A stretch of DNA of 34,773 nucleotides from CAZWUK01 sp964636685 (GCA_964636685.1 CAZWUK010000014.1:1-34773), one strand, 5' to 3'; positions 16,350 to 24,076 are shown, counted from the stretch's first letter. Notes: generated from the letters alone by a model not told the origin. Program-made: numbers and translations.

Positions 16350-18018
16350 CGGATAACGACTCCTTGAGCTTTGTCAACGCGATCTTGGTTTCTGCCGTCG
16401 TTTCTCCAAGCAGCGACGCGATCTCCTGTACCACACGCATCTGCTTTTCCACCACCTTATCGGTGATCTCGATGGTCTGACGGCTGATATTATCCCGCTT
16501 GGATTTGTGCAGCTCCTCCCCCGTTACATCGCGCATGATGCACATGATTAGATGATATTCCCGATCATAAATGACCGTTTGTTCCACATAGCAGCGGTAC
16601 TCGGCAAGATACACCCGCTTATCATGGATGTTTTTCCCTTCCCGCACCACCGTGAAAAACGGTTCCGGATCCAGAATTCGCACGACCTGATCGCCCAAAA
16701 TACTGCCGCTGTCGGAAAGGTTCATCAGCTTGAGCGCGGCGCTATTGATCTGCTGCACCTCATAAGCTTCATTGAGCACTACGATCCCATTTGGTGTATT
16801 TTCGATGATGATATCGGAAAAGGATTCCGCTTTCTCCTTTAAAAACGGCAGGCACATGGTCAAATCCGCCTTCCCGTTCAGAACCGCAATGGCTTTGTCG
16901 CGGCAGCTGTTATATCCGCAGGAGCCGCAGTTTAATTCGTCCTCCGGTTTGGTCTTGCCCATCTTCTTGAGAATCTCATCGATCGCCTTGCTGCCCGGCA
17001 TCGATTTTGCAATGCCAAGAAACGGAAATTCTTTTTCTTTTTCCGCTGCGACAGGAACCGGCACCTCAAACTCATGTTTTCCCGCATAACGATCTACTTG
17101 ACAAAAATCACGGATCGGCGCGTGCTTGTCCCGATCCATGGCGGGGCCGCCGATACAGCTTCCAACGCACGCGCTCATCTCGATAAAGCAGTGATCGAGT
17201 CTGCCGTTTACGATGTCGTTCAAAGCGTCCATGCAGTTGTTGACGCCATCGATGGTCAGGTATGTATACGCCGGATTGTCGCACGCCATGGAGCGCAGGA
17301 TGCCGCCCGTAGTAGGGAACAGCGCTGCAATTCCGCCCTGTCGCCTATCGGGTGCAGCGCCTATTTCGAGCTTCGCCTCCGCAATCCAACCGGTCAATTC
17401 CTCAAACGTCAGGACGCAGTCAACGATCCCTTCGTATTGATCTGCCTCGGCTTTCTTTGAGATACATGGCCCGATAAAAACGGTCTTTGATCCGGGAAAC
17501 TGCTTTTTGATCGCGGTGCAATGCGCCTGCATCGGAGAGAGTACATGCGCAAGATACGGCAGCGCTTCCGGAAAATGCTTCTGGATCAGCGTATTTACCG
17601 AATGACAACAGGAGGAGATCACAATGCTCTGCTTCTCGGTATCCACGATCGCATCGTACTGACGCTTGACGTCAGTTGCGCCGACAGCCGTTTCAAACGC
17701 GCCCGCAAAGCCGAGTTTTTTCAGTGCAACCGCCATGTCGTCGATAGAGGAACCCGGATAGTTTGCCACAAACGAAGGGGCAACGCTCGCGTAGACCGGC
17801 GCGTCAGCGCTTAAGAGCGCCCGCACGCGATCAACGTCGTTGCGTATCTGCTTTGCCCCCTGTGGACAATTGACAAAGCACTGACCGCATAAGATGCACT
17901 CTTCCTTGACAATATGCGCCTGATTGTCCGAAAAACGAATCGATTTCACCGGACAATGGCGAATGCACTTATAGCAGTTTTTACAATTCGACTTTTTTAG
18001 CTGCAAATAGTAATCCAT
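16342..18018 (-). CDS. Sensory-type [FeFe] hydrogenase with Fe-S and PAS domains (HydS, group C)
   Basis: This 558-residue protein combines two 4Fe-4S ferredoxin motifs (Cys12/15/18/22 and Cys41/44/47/51), an H-cluster domain, a four-cysteine Fe-S module (CGSCGYNSC with Cys389, residues 364-389) and a PAS domain (about 397-500), ending in a helical tail. H-cluster motifs are SSCCHS (Cys137, Cys138), FIGPCISKK (Cys185) and MSACVGSCIGG (Cys284, Cys288); they deviate from catalytic enzymes in the way known for group C sensory hydrogenases. It is expected to sense H2 or redox state rather than turn over quickly. There is no kinase, GGDEF or phosphatase domain in the chain; output probably runs through the adjoining PP2C protein. 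ATG 18018 has GAGG seven bases upstream and lies 2 bases after the thioesterase stop. Confidence 0.9.
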   Translation of the reverse strand: MDYYLQLKKSNCKNCYKCIRHCPVKSIRFSDNQAHIVKEECILCGQCFVNCPQGAKQIRNDVDRVRALLSADAPVYASVAPSFVANYPGSSIDDMAVALKKLGFAGAFETAVGATDVKRQYDAIVDTEKQSIVISSCCHSVNTLIQKHFPEALPYLAHVLSPMQAHCTAIKKQFPGSKTVFIGPCISKKAEADQYEGIVDCVLTFEELTGWIAEAKLEIGAAPDRRQGGIAALFPTTGGILRSMACDNPAYTYLTIDGVNNCMDALNDIVNGRLDHCFIEMSACVGSCIGGPAMDRDKHAPIRDFCQVDRYAGKHEFEVPVPVAAEKEKEFPFLGIAKSMPGSKAIDEILKKMGKTKPEDELNCGSCGYNSCRDKAIAVLNGKADLTMCLPFLKEKAESFSDIIIENTPNGIVVLNEAYEVQQINSAALKLMNLSDSGSILGDQVVRILDPEPFFTVVREGKNIHDKRVYLAEYRCYVEQTVIYDREYHLIMCIMRDVTGEELHKSKRDNISRQTIEITDKVVEKQMRVVQEIASLLGETTAETKIALTKLKESLSDE

Positions 18019-18020
18019 GT

Positions 18021-18413
18021 TTATACCTCGCACTTTGCCGCAACTTTTTTTAAAAAGCGCGCGCTGTCTACGATAAAGCGCTCATGCTGCGCCTGTCCGA
18101 TCACTTCAACGGCGTCCCATGCGGTTATGGAAAACGTAAGCCTGCGTCCATCGACGGCGATCAATTCCGCCGTCACCTTCACATTCATTCCAACAGGTGT
18201 CGCAGCAAGATGCCGCACATCGATCCTTGTGCCGACAGAGGTCGTTCCCTTCTCCAAATACGGTTTTACGCAGGAGCACGCCACGTCCTCCATCAAAGCT
18301 GCCAGATACGGCGTGGCAAGCACGGCCAGTTCGCCGCTTTTCATTGCCGCCGCCGTCATGCCGTCTGTCACGCAATACTGTTTTGTCAGCCGTTGCCCCG
18401 ATTCCAGCATCAT
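18021..18413 (-). CDS. Hotdog-fold thioesterase, FlK (fluoroacetyl-CoA thioesterase)-like
   Basis: This 130-residue protein matches the FlK-type hotdog thioesterases: GELAVLATPYLAALMEDV, then GTRIDVRHLAATPVGM and AVDGRRLTF. The catalytic triad of FlK (Thr42, Glu50, His76) is reproduced as Thr34, Glu42 and His68 with the same spacing of 8 and 26 residues. It should hydrolyse a small acyl-CoA; a natural substrate of fluoroacetyl-CoA is unlikely here, so acetyl-CoA or another short or toxic thioester is possible (inference). Its ATG overlaps the stop of the preceding [2Fe-2S] gene as ATGA, a sign of translational coupling, and the sensory hydrogenase follows after 2 bases. Confidence 0.85.
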   Translation of the reverse strand: MMLESGQRLTKQYCVTDGMTAAAMKSGELAVLATPYLAALMEDVACSCVKPYLEKGTTSVGTRIDVRHLAATPVGMNVKVTAELIAVDGRRLTFSITAWDAVEVIGQAQHERFIVDSARFLKKVAAKCEV

Positions 18414-18661
18414 GATTTTTCGATCCTTTTTAGAACATAGTTCGAAAAAATTTCATTGAAATTTTCCGGTGAAACGCCGCAGACAATCTCCTCGTCAAAC
18501 TTGACCGATACGCCATCCGTGCACTTTCCAAGGCAGAACGCGGCGCCGAGCGTGATCTCGGCGCTAAGATTGTTGTCTATTACGGCTTTTTGCATGAGCT
18601 CGATAATTTTGTATGAGCCGCGGAGATGGCAGCTGCTTCCAACGCAAACGTTGATCGTCAT
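18410..18661 (-). CDS. Thioredoxin-like [2Fe-2S] ferredoxin (NuoE-like, full cysteine set)
   Basis: This 83-residue protein has the fold and cysteines of the C-terminal NuoE/HndA-type [2Fe-2S] domain: CVGSSC (Cys6, Cys11) and CLGKC (Cys43, Cys47). It is expected to carry one [2Fe-2S] cluster and pass electrons to or from a hydrogenase or NADH-linked partner. GGGGG lies six bases before the ATG. It forms a pair with the following degenerate paralogue and overlaps the thioesterase start by 4 bases. Such stand-alone NuoE-like proteins often sit beside sensory or multimeric [FeFe] hydrogenases (established gene context). Confidence 0.88.
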   Translation of the reverse strand: MTINVCVGSSCHLRGSYKIIELMQKAVIDNNLSAEITLGAAFCLGKCTDGVSVKFDEEIVCGVSPENFNEIFSNYVLKRIEKS

Positions 18662-18682
18662 ATCATACCCCCGATTTTTCCA

Positions 18683-18928
18683 TCAAGCGAGCGCCGCCAA
18701 AATGTTTTCATGGAAGAATGCGTCCGCCTTTTTAGCATCCACCACAAACCTTTTGTCGTCTACCAGCACAGTAACGCCCTTTGCCGTGCAGTCGTGATCG
18801 GAAAACTTTGCTGAAAGTGTCACCCGCTCCTCAAGACCGTTCTCCCTTACCAACGTTTTCAGCGTTTCAACCAATTGCTTCGCGCCCGCCACATGGCAGG
18901 CCGTGCATACGCAAATCGATACCTTCAT
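18683..18928 (-). CDS. Thioredoxin-like [2Fe-2S] ferredoxin paralogue lacking one cluster cysteine
   Basis: This 81-residue protein aligns along its length with the neighbouring 83-residue ferredoxin. It keeps Cys6, Cys11 and Cys47, but the third ligand position (residue 43) is Ser (FSDHDC instead of FCLGKC), and an extra Cys8 creates CVCTAC. The cluster may be bound with Ser or Cys8, or be labile or absent. GGAGG sits 8 bases before the ATG at 18928; a longer open frame upstream overlaps the kinase-like gene. It lies 13 bases after that gene and 21 bases before its paralogue. Confidence 0.85.
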   Translation of the reverse strand: MKVSICVCTACHVAGAKQLVETLKTLVRENGLEERVTLSAKFSDHDCTAKGVTVLVDDKRFVVDAKKADAFFHENILAALA

Positions 18929-18941
18929 GGTTGTTCCCTCC

Positions 18942-19691
18942 TCATTCATAATCGACGACATTGGCCCAGCGAAGCAAGAACTCACGTTCCTCCGGTTTTC
19001 CCTTGACCGACTGGGAAGCCGCTACAATGGGCAGCCACTGCTGCACATATTGGCGCGCGGTATCGCTCTTTTTGCAAAACAGGCTCAGATAGCGATTTGC
19101 CAGCAGGGTGTTCCCCGACAGACAAAACAGCAGATAGGTTCGCGCCGCATCCGCGCTGGCGTTCCCCTGTGTTGCATGCGACCAATCCAGAATATACGGC
19201 GTACCGTCGTCGGCAATGATAATATTGGACGGATTATAGTCCCCATGGCACAGCTTGTCATGCCGCGGCATTCCGTCAAGACGCATATGCAGCTCATAGC
19301 GTGCAGTCGCATCCAGCGTCGTCTCCGAGATTTTTCGCATCATCTTGTCGCGGAGCTTGTTCAGCAGCGGCGCTTTCCGTTTGTGCATTTCCAATTGTAG
19401 ATCCACAAACAGATTGAGGTATTCCTCTTCTTTTTCCGGATTCTCCTCCATCAGCTGCGCCAGCGTTTTTCCGCCGATATAGTCGGAAACGATCGCCCAC
19501 TTTCCGTCGATTACCGTAACCTCACGTATTCTTGGAATGGCAAGCCCCGTTTCCTCAACCCGTGCCTGATTCAGCGCTTCGTTGAGGATATTGGCCTTGG
19601 AATAGTTCTCGTCGAACAATTTAATCGCCGCATCACCGTCCCGATAGACGGTCTTATCATTGCGTACCGCAATCACTCTGTCAAGTTTCAT
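18942..19691 (-). CDS. APH-fold phosphotransferase (kinase-like) of the hydrogenase operon
   Basis: This 249-residue soluble protein belongs to the aminoglycoside phosphotransferase/choline-kinase-like superfamily. The catalytic loop CHGDYNPSNIII and the metal-binding YILDWSHATQGNASAD are intact; the N-lobe shows AAIKLFDEN (a Lys in the VAIK-like position) and WAIVSDYIGGKTLAQLM as hinge. Thus ATP-dependent phosphotransfer is likely; the acceptor may be a small molecule or a protein. A drug-resistance role is unlikely given its place between adhE and the ferredoxins (gaps of 10 and 13 bases). A GAGG lies upstream of ATG 19691. An attractive inference is that it works opposite the PP2C phosphatase of the same operon. 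Confidence 0.82.
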   Translation of the reverse strand: MKLDRVIAVRNDKTVYRDGDAAIKLFDENYSKANILNEALNQARVEETGLAIPRIREVTVIDGKWAIVSDYIGGKTLAQLMEENPEKEEEYLNLFVDLQLEMHKRKAPLLNKLRDKMMRKISETTLDATARYELHMRLDGMPRHDKLCHGDYNPSNIIIADDGTPYILDWSHATQGNASADAARTYLLFCLSGNTLLANRYLSLFCKKSDTARQYVQQWLPIVAASQSVKGKPEEREFLLRWANVVDYE

Positions 19692-19701
19692 CGCCCTATC
19701 C

Positions 19702-22308
19702 TCACTTTCCGTAATACGCGTTCAAGTACATCTGTTTGATTTCGCTCATCAGCGGGTATCTGGGGTTTGCTCCGGTACACTGGTCGTCAAACGCCTGCTC
19801 TGTCATCTCATCCAACCGATCGAGAAAATCCTTTTCGTCAACGCCATATTCGCGTATGCTCTTTTTTATGCCAATGCACGTCTTGAGCGTTTCAATCTTT
19901 TCAAGCAGCTTGTCCAGCTTTTCCGCATTGTCCTTGCCGGTAACGCCAAGCGCATCCGCTACTTCGCAATACCGCTCCAGCGTATGCGGATAGGCATATT
20001 TGGGGAATGTGCCCATCTTTCTAGGAACGAGCGAAGCATTAAACCGGATTACCTCGCCGATCATCAGCGCGTTGGCAATACCGTGCGGCAGATGATGGAA
20101 CGCGCCGAGCTTATGTGCCATGGAGTGGCAAACGCCGAGGAACGCGTTGGCAAAAGCCATACCGGCCATGGTGGACGCATTTGCCATCTGCACGCGCGCT
20201 TGCGCATCCGTCGTGCCATTTTCATATGCGCGGGGCAAATATTGGAAGATCAGCTTCATAGCCTCCAGCGCAAGACCGTCCGTATAGGGAGTAGCCAGCA
20301 TTGCGGCATATGCTTCCAAGGCATGCGTCAAGGCGTCGATGCCGGAAGCGCTGGTCAAGCCTTTTGGCATATTCATCATCAGATCAGCGTCGATGATCGC
20401 CATATTGGGCAGCAGTTCATAGTCTGCCAGCGGATATTTCACGCCGGACGATTCATCGGTAATAACAGCAAACGGCGTTACTTCACTTCCGGTGCCGGCA
20501 GAAGTCGGTACCGCGATGAACATCGCCTTTTCGCCCATGCGCGGAAACGTGTAGATACGTTTGCGAATATCCGAAAAGCGCATCGCCATATCCATGAAGT
20601 CCGCCTCCGGGTGTTCATATAACACCCACATGATCTTGCCCGCGTCCATCGCCGAGCCGCCGCCCAACGCGATGATGCAGTCAGGCGCAAATGCCGCCAT
20701 GGCCTTTGCACCTTCTTTTGCGCAGGCAAGCGTCGGATCGGGAGCGACATCGTAGAAGGTCTGATGGCGGATTCCCATCTGATCCAGCTTGTCGGTAATC
20801 GCCTTGGTATAACCGTTGTTGTACAAGAAAGAGTCCGTGACAACAAATGCCCTTTTCTTGCCAAGCACCGTCCCCAGTTCGTCCAGCGCTACCGGCAGAC
20901 AGCCTTTTTCGTGATACACCTTTTGCGGCGCACGGAACCACAGCATATTTTCTCTCCTCTCAGCGACGGTCTTGATATTCAGCAGATGCTTTACGCCAAC
21001 ATTCTCCGACACGGAGTTGCCGCCCCAGGAACCGCAGCCCAATGTCAACGACGGCGCGAGCTTGAAATTATACAGGTCGCCAATGCCTCCTTGCGAGGCG
21101 GGCGTATTGACGAGAATGCGGCAGGTTTTCATGTGCGCTGCAAAATAATCCAGTTTTTCTCGTTCGGCAACGTTGTTGATATATAGGGAAGACGTATGCC
21201 CGTATCCGCCGTCTGCGATCAACCGCTCTGCCTTTGCCACGGCGTCCTCAAACGTCTTCGCACGGTACATGGCAAGCACCGGTGAAAGCTTTTCATGTGC
21301 AAATTCTTCTGAAAGCGCTACGCTTTCCACCTCGCCGATCAGGATCTTTGTGTCCTCAGCAACGTCAACGCCCGCAAGCAAGGCGATTTTATACGCGCTC
21401 TGACCCACGATCTTAGCGTTCAAAGCACCTTGAATGATGATCGTCTTACGAACTTTTTCTGTCTCCGCCGCGTTGAGAAAATAGCAGCCGCGCGATTCAA
21501 ATTCCTTTCGAACGGCGTCGTAAACGCCATCCAGAACGATAACGGACTGTTCGGACGCACAAATCATGCCATTATCAAATGTTTTGGAATGAATGATGGA
21601 GTTTACTGCAACCAGCAGGTCGGCGCTCTCGTCGATGATCGCGGGCGTATTGCCGGCGCCGACGCCAAGCGCAGGTTTGCCGGAGGAGTAAGCCGCTTTG
21701 ACCATACCAGGCCCGCCCGTGGCCAAAATCAGATCCGCTTCGCGCATGACGGTATTGGTAAGCTCCAGCGACGGCACGTCGATCCAGCCGATAATCTCTT
21801 CCGGTGCGCCGGCCGCAACGGCAGCTTCAAGCACAAGCTTTGCGGCAGCAATCGTACTGTTCTTTGCGCGCGGATGGGGGCTGATGATGATACCGTTTCG
21901 CGTTTTCAGGCACAATAGCGTTTTGAAAATCGCGGTGGAGGTCGGATTGGTCGTGGGGATGACCGCCGCCACAACACCGATGGGTTCCGCGATCTTTTGA
22001 ATGCCGTACGCCTTGTCCTCTTCGATCACACCGCAGGTTTTGGTGCTGCGGTAGGCGTTGTAAATGTACTCTGCGGCATAATGATTCTTAATCACCTTGT
22101 CCTCAATTACGCCCATACCGGTCTCCTCGACCGCCATCTTTGCCAGCGGCACACGCGCTTTGTCGGCAGCAGCTGCGGCGGCAAGGAAAATTTTATCCAC
22201 CTGCTCCTGCGTATAATGGGAAAAAGCCTGCTGTGCCGCGCGCACTTTGTCAAGCTTGTTTTCCAGCGCTTCCACGCTGTCTACCAACATTGCCTTTTCC
22301 TGTTTCAT
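19702..22308 (-). CDS. adhE: Bifunctional acetaldehyde-CoA/alcohol dehydrogenase
   Basis: This 868-residue enzyme, the usual AdhE length, reduces acetyl-CoA to acetaldehyde and then ethanol, consuming two NADH. The N-terminal half is the CoA-acylating aldehyde dehydrogenase with its catalytic Cys250 in DNGMICASEQS and GVGAGNTPA. The linker leads to an iron-dependent alcohol dehydrogenase with the NAD site GGGSAMDAGK and the metal-ligand region IDALTHALEAYAA and CHSMAHKLGAFHHLPHG. AdhE normally assembles into spirosomes. ATG 22308 has GGGG 8 bases upstream; an open extension to 22410 runs into rex and is not used. It is 28 bases downstream of rex, so the repressor that usually controls adhE is in the same transcript. 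Confidence 0.96.
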   Translation of the reverse strand: MKQEKAMLVDSVEALENKLDKVRAAQQAFSHYTQEQVDKIFLAAAAAADKARVPLAKMAVEETGMGVIEDKVIKNHYAAEYIYNAYRSTKTCGVIEEDKAYGIQKIAEPIGVVAAVIPTTNPTSTAIFKTLLCLKTRNGIIISPHPRAKNSTIAAAKLVLEAAVAAGAPEEIIGWIDVPSLELTNTVMREADLILATGGPGMVKAAYSSGKPALGVGAGNTPAIIDESADLLVAVNSIIHSKTFDNGMICASEQSVIVLDGVYDAVRKEFESRGCYFLNAAETEKVRKTIIIQGALNAKIVGQSAYKIALLAGVDVAEDTKILIGEVESVALSEEFAHEKLSPVLAMYRAKTFEDAVAKAERLIADGGYGHTSSLYINNVAEREKLDYFAAHMKTCRILVNTPASQGGIGDLYNFKLAPSLTLGCGSWGGNSVSENVGVKHLLNIKTVAERRENMLWFRAPQKVYHEKGCLPVALDELGTVLGKKRAFVVTDSFLYNNGYTKAITDKLDQMGIRHQTFYDVAPDPTLACAKEGAKAMAAFAPDCIIALGGGSAMDAGKIMWVLYEHPEADFMDMAMRFSDIRKRIYTFPRMGEKAMFIAVPTSAGTGSEVTPFAVITDESSGVKYPLADYELLPNMAIIDADLMMNMPKGLTSASGIDALTHALEAYAAMLATPYTDGLALEAMKLIFQYLPRAYENGTTDAQARVQMANASTMAGMAFANAFLGVCHSMAHKLGAFHHLPHGIANALMIGEVIRFNASLVPRKMGTFPKYAYPHTLERYCEVADALGVTGKDNAEKLDKLLEKIETLKTCIGIKKSIREYGVDEKDFLDRLDEMTEQAFDDQCTGANPRYPLMSEIKQMYLNAYYGK

Positions 22309-22336
22309 TGTTTCGTCCCCGTTTCTATATACTAAA

Positions 22337-22987
22337 TTATATATCGCGTTCTCTTTGCTGCTCTCGAAGATGATTTGATAGAACCGCCAGAGAAGCCGCC
22401 ATGTTCTCATTCTGCACGATGATCTCTGCCGGCACCTTCAGCATGGTCGGCGCAAAGTTCCAAATCGCCTGTACGCCGGCAGCGACCAGATGATCCGCCG
22501 CCTCTTGGGCGTGCGCGGCCGGTACGGTGATGATCCCGATATGGATCTGAAGTCTTCTGGAGATGTCGGCAAGCTTTTCCACGGACAGAACGGTTTTTCC
22601 GGATACCGTTTTCCCGATCACGGCGGGATCGGTGTCAAACGCCGTTACGATCTCAAGTCCATAACGCTTAAAGCCTTCATAAGAAAGCAGTGCCTGCCCG
22701 AGGTGTCCTGCGCCAAGGATTACTGCGCTGTTGACATTCCCGTACCCCAAAAAATCTTCGATGTCCGCGATCAGTTCATTGATAACGTACCCGGTCTTTG
22801 GCTTGCCGCCATCGCTGACCATTGCAAGATCCTTGCGTACCTGGACCTGATTGAGCCCCAATCCTTCTGCAATCGACGTTGCTGACGCATGATCCGTCGT
22901 ATCCTGCGGGAGCGAACGCAAGAAATTCAAATACATTGGAAGTCTCTTCAGCGTTTGCTTGGAAATCGGCTGCCCGTTGTCCTTCAT
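22337..22987 (-). CDS. rex: Redox-sensing transcriptional repressor Rex
   Basis: This 216-residue protein senses the NADH/NAD+ ratio and represses fermentation genes when NADH is low. The N-terminal winged helix ends with LNQVQVRKDLA, the typical Rex recognition helix, followed by a Rossmann domain with AVILGAGHLGQALL and the C-terminal swapped helix (IWNFAPTMLKVP, then NENMAASLAVLSNHL). ATG 22987 is preferred to the ATG at 22996 because GAGAGG is 9 bases upstream of the former and directly adjoins the latter. As first gene of the operon with adhE it is probably autoregulatory, but I could not find the canonical TTGTTAA-N4-TTAACAA operator nearby. Confidence 0.95.
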   Translation of the reverse strand: MKDNGQPISKQTLKRLPMYLNFLRSLPQDTTDHASATSIAEGLGLNQVQVRKDLAMVSDGGKPKTGYVINELIADIEDFLGYGNVNSAVILGAGHLGQALLSYEGFKRYGLEIVTAFDTDPAVIGKTVSGKTVLSVEKLADISRRLQIHIGIITVPAAHAQEAADHLVAAGVQAIWNFAPTMLKVPAEIIVQNENMAASLAVLSNHLREQQRERDI

Positions 22988-23017
22988 TAATCTCATCCTC
23001 TCATTCTCTGCAATAGT

Positions 23018-23047
23018 ATTGTATCAATTTGTTCCGAATTTCGGTAA
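23018..23047 (-). promoter_or_regulatory. Promoter of the rex-adhE-hydrogenase operon
   Basis: On the minus strand TTACCG (23047-23042) and TACAAT (23023-23018) are separated by 18 bases, about 30 bases before the rex ATG. The spacer contains the palindrome CCGAAATTCGG (23044-23034), which could be an operator. Confidence 0.55.
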
Positions 23048-23051
23048 TATA

Positions 23052-23091
23052 ATTGGGTTATATCGATATTCATTTATCGATATAACCCAAT
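23052..23091. repeat. Perfect 17-bp inverted repeat upstream of rex
   Basis: ATTGGGTTATATCGATA (23052-23068) and its exact complement (23075-23091) enclose six bases. It lies between the end of the LysR-type gene (12 bases away) and the rex -35 box (4 bases away). No T run follows on either strand, so it is not a standard terminator; it may be a binding site for a dimeric regulator or an RNA stem at the end of the LysR transcript. Confidence 0.75.
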
Positions 23092-23103
23092 CGATACGGC
23101 TGC

Positions 23104-24027
23104 TTACTGTATCTCAGAAATCGTTTTTCGAAGCTCCGAAAGGAATTTTTCTTCCGTCTCCGAGAAATGATAGCCTTTTGGGTAGATCAACGTATCTACA
23201 TATTTATTGTCCGCCACCTTGCAGTGACGCTGCACAAGCCCGTAACAATCGAGCAGCTCCTGCGGCATCGGCGACACCCACATATAGGTATTCTGCACGA
23301 GTCGCAGCAAATCGAATTGGCTTCCCCGCTCATAAATTCTGATCTGTCTTTTTGTCTTTTCTCCCGTCCCGGCAAGTGAGGCGTTCGACAACGGCAAATA
23401 CGGCACCGAAAGATCTCCGTGTATGATCTCGACCTGCCCTTCCAGATCGTTGTAGGTGAGATCCGGGCGGTTTGCCAGCGGATTCTCCCGAGACATCAGC
23501 GCAAGGTACTCATACTCCAGCACGCGTTCGCTCGCAAGATTTTTTTCCGCAAAAATCGTTCCGTAATATTTTTCGTGCTCGACCTGGCATCTTACAATGC
23601 CCAGCGAATAATCTCCGCTGACAATATTTTTGATCGCATTCATCGAATTCGTCTCGAAAAAATTGATGTCGAGCGGCTTGGACGCATCCAGATCTCTCAC
23701 AAACAGCGAAAAAGCGTGACTGATATAGCTCGCGCGCGGCACGGAGATCCAGAAACGCAGTTCGTTTCTGACGTCCTTGATATAGATCGCTTCCATCTCG
23801 TCGATCTGTTTTAAAACATTCTTTGCATAATTGAGAAAATCCTGACCCTTTTTGGTCGGCTCGATTCCTTTGGATGTACGGCGAAAGACCGAAAAGCCCA
23901 GAGAGGACTCAAACTCTTTGATGGCTTTGCTGAGGTTTGGCTGGCTCATATAGAGATTTTCCGCCGCTTGTGTGATCGAGCCGGTCTTTTCCACCTCAAC
24001 GGCATACTTCAAATGCGTAATATTCAT
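23104..24027 (-). CDS. LysR-type transcriptional regulator
   Basis: This 307-residue regulator has the N-terminal LysR helix-turn-helix (residues 1-60: HLKYAVEVEKTGSITQAAENLYMSQPNLSKAIKEFE, seen in pieces) and a two-lobed effector-binding domain (about 90-300). The effector is unknown. The ATG follows a GGGGAGA motif. It points in the same direction as rex and ends 116 bases before the rex start, with the 17-bp inverted repeat between; usual LysR proteins act on a divergent neighbour, but upstream there is the rubredoxin gene on the same strand instead. A role in controlling the rex operon is possible but not shown. Confidence 0.9.
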   Translation of the reverse strand: MNITHLKYAVEVEKTGSITQAAENLYMSQPNLSKAIKEFESSLGFSVFRRTSKGIEPTKKGQDFLNYAKNVLKQIDEMEAIYIKDVRNELRFWISVPRASYISHAFSLFVRDLDASKPLDINFFETNSMNAIKNIVSGDYSLGIVRCQVEHEKYYGTIFAEKNLASERVLEYEYLALMSRENPLANRPDLTYNDLEGQVEIIHGDLSVPYLPLSNASLAGTGEKTKRQIRIYERGSQFDLLRLVQNTYMWVSPMPQELLDCYGLVQRHCKVADNKYVDTLIYPKGYHFSETEEKFLSELRKTISEIQ

Positions 24028-24070
24028 CGTTGCTCTCCCCTAACTTTTCCGCATACATATATTCAGAAAT

Positions 24071-24076
24071 AGTATA
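24071..24076 (-). promoter_or_regulatory. Extended -10 box of the LysR-type gene
   Basis: The minus strand reads TGCTATACT, an extended -10 element (TGn plus TATACT), about 45 bases before the LysR ATG. The -35 region (TTTTTA, 17 bases upstream) is weak. Confidence 0.45.

Noticed and set aside
22988..23103. Canonical Rex operator upstream of rex
   Set aside because: I looked for TTGTTAA-N4-TTAACAA or close variants and found only unrelated palindromes (CCGAAATTCGG and the 17-bp inverted repeat).
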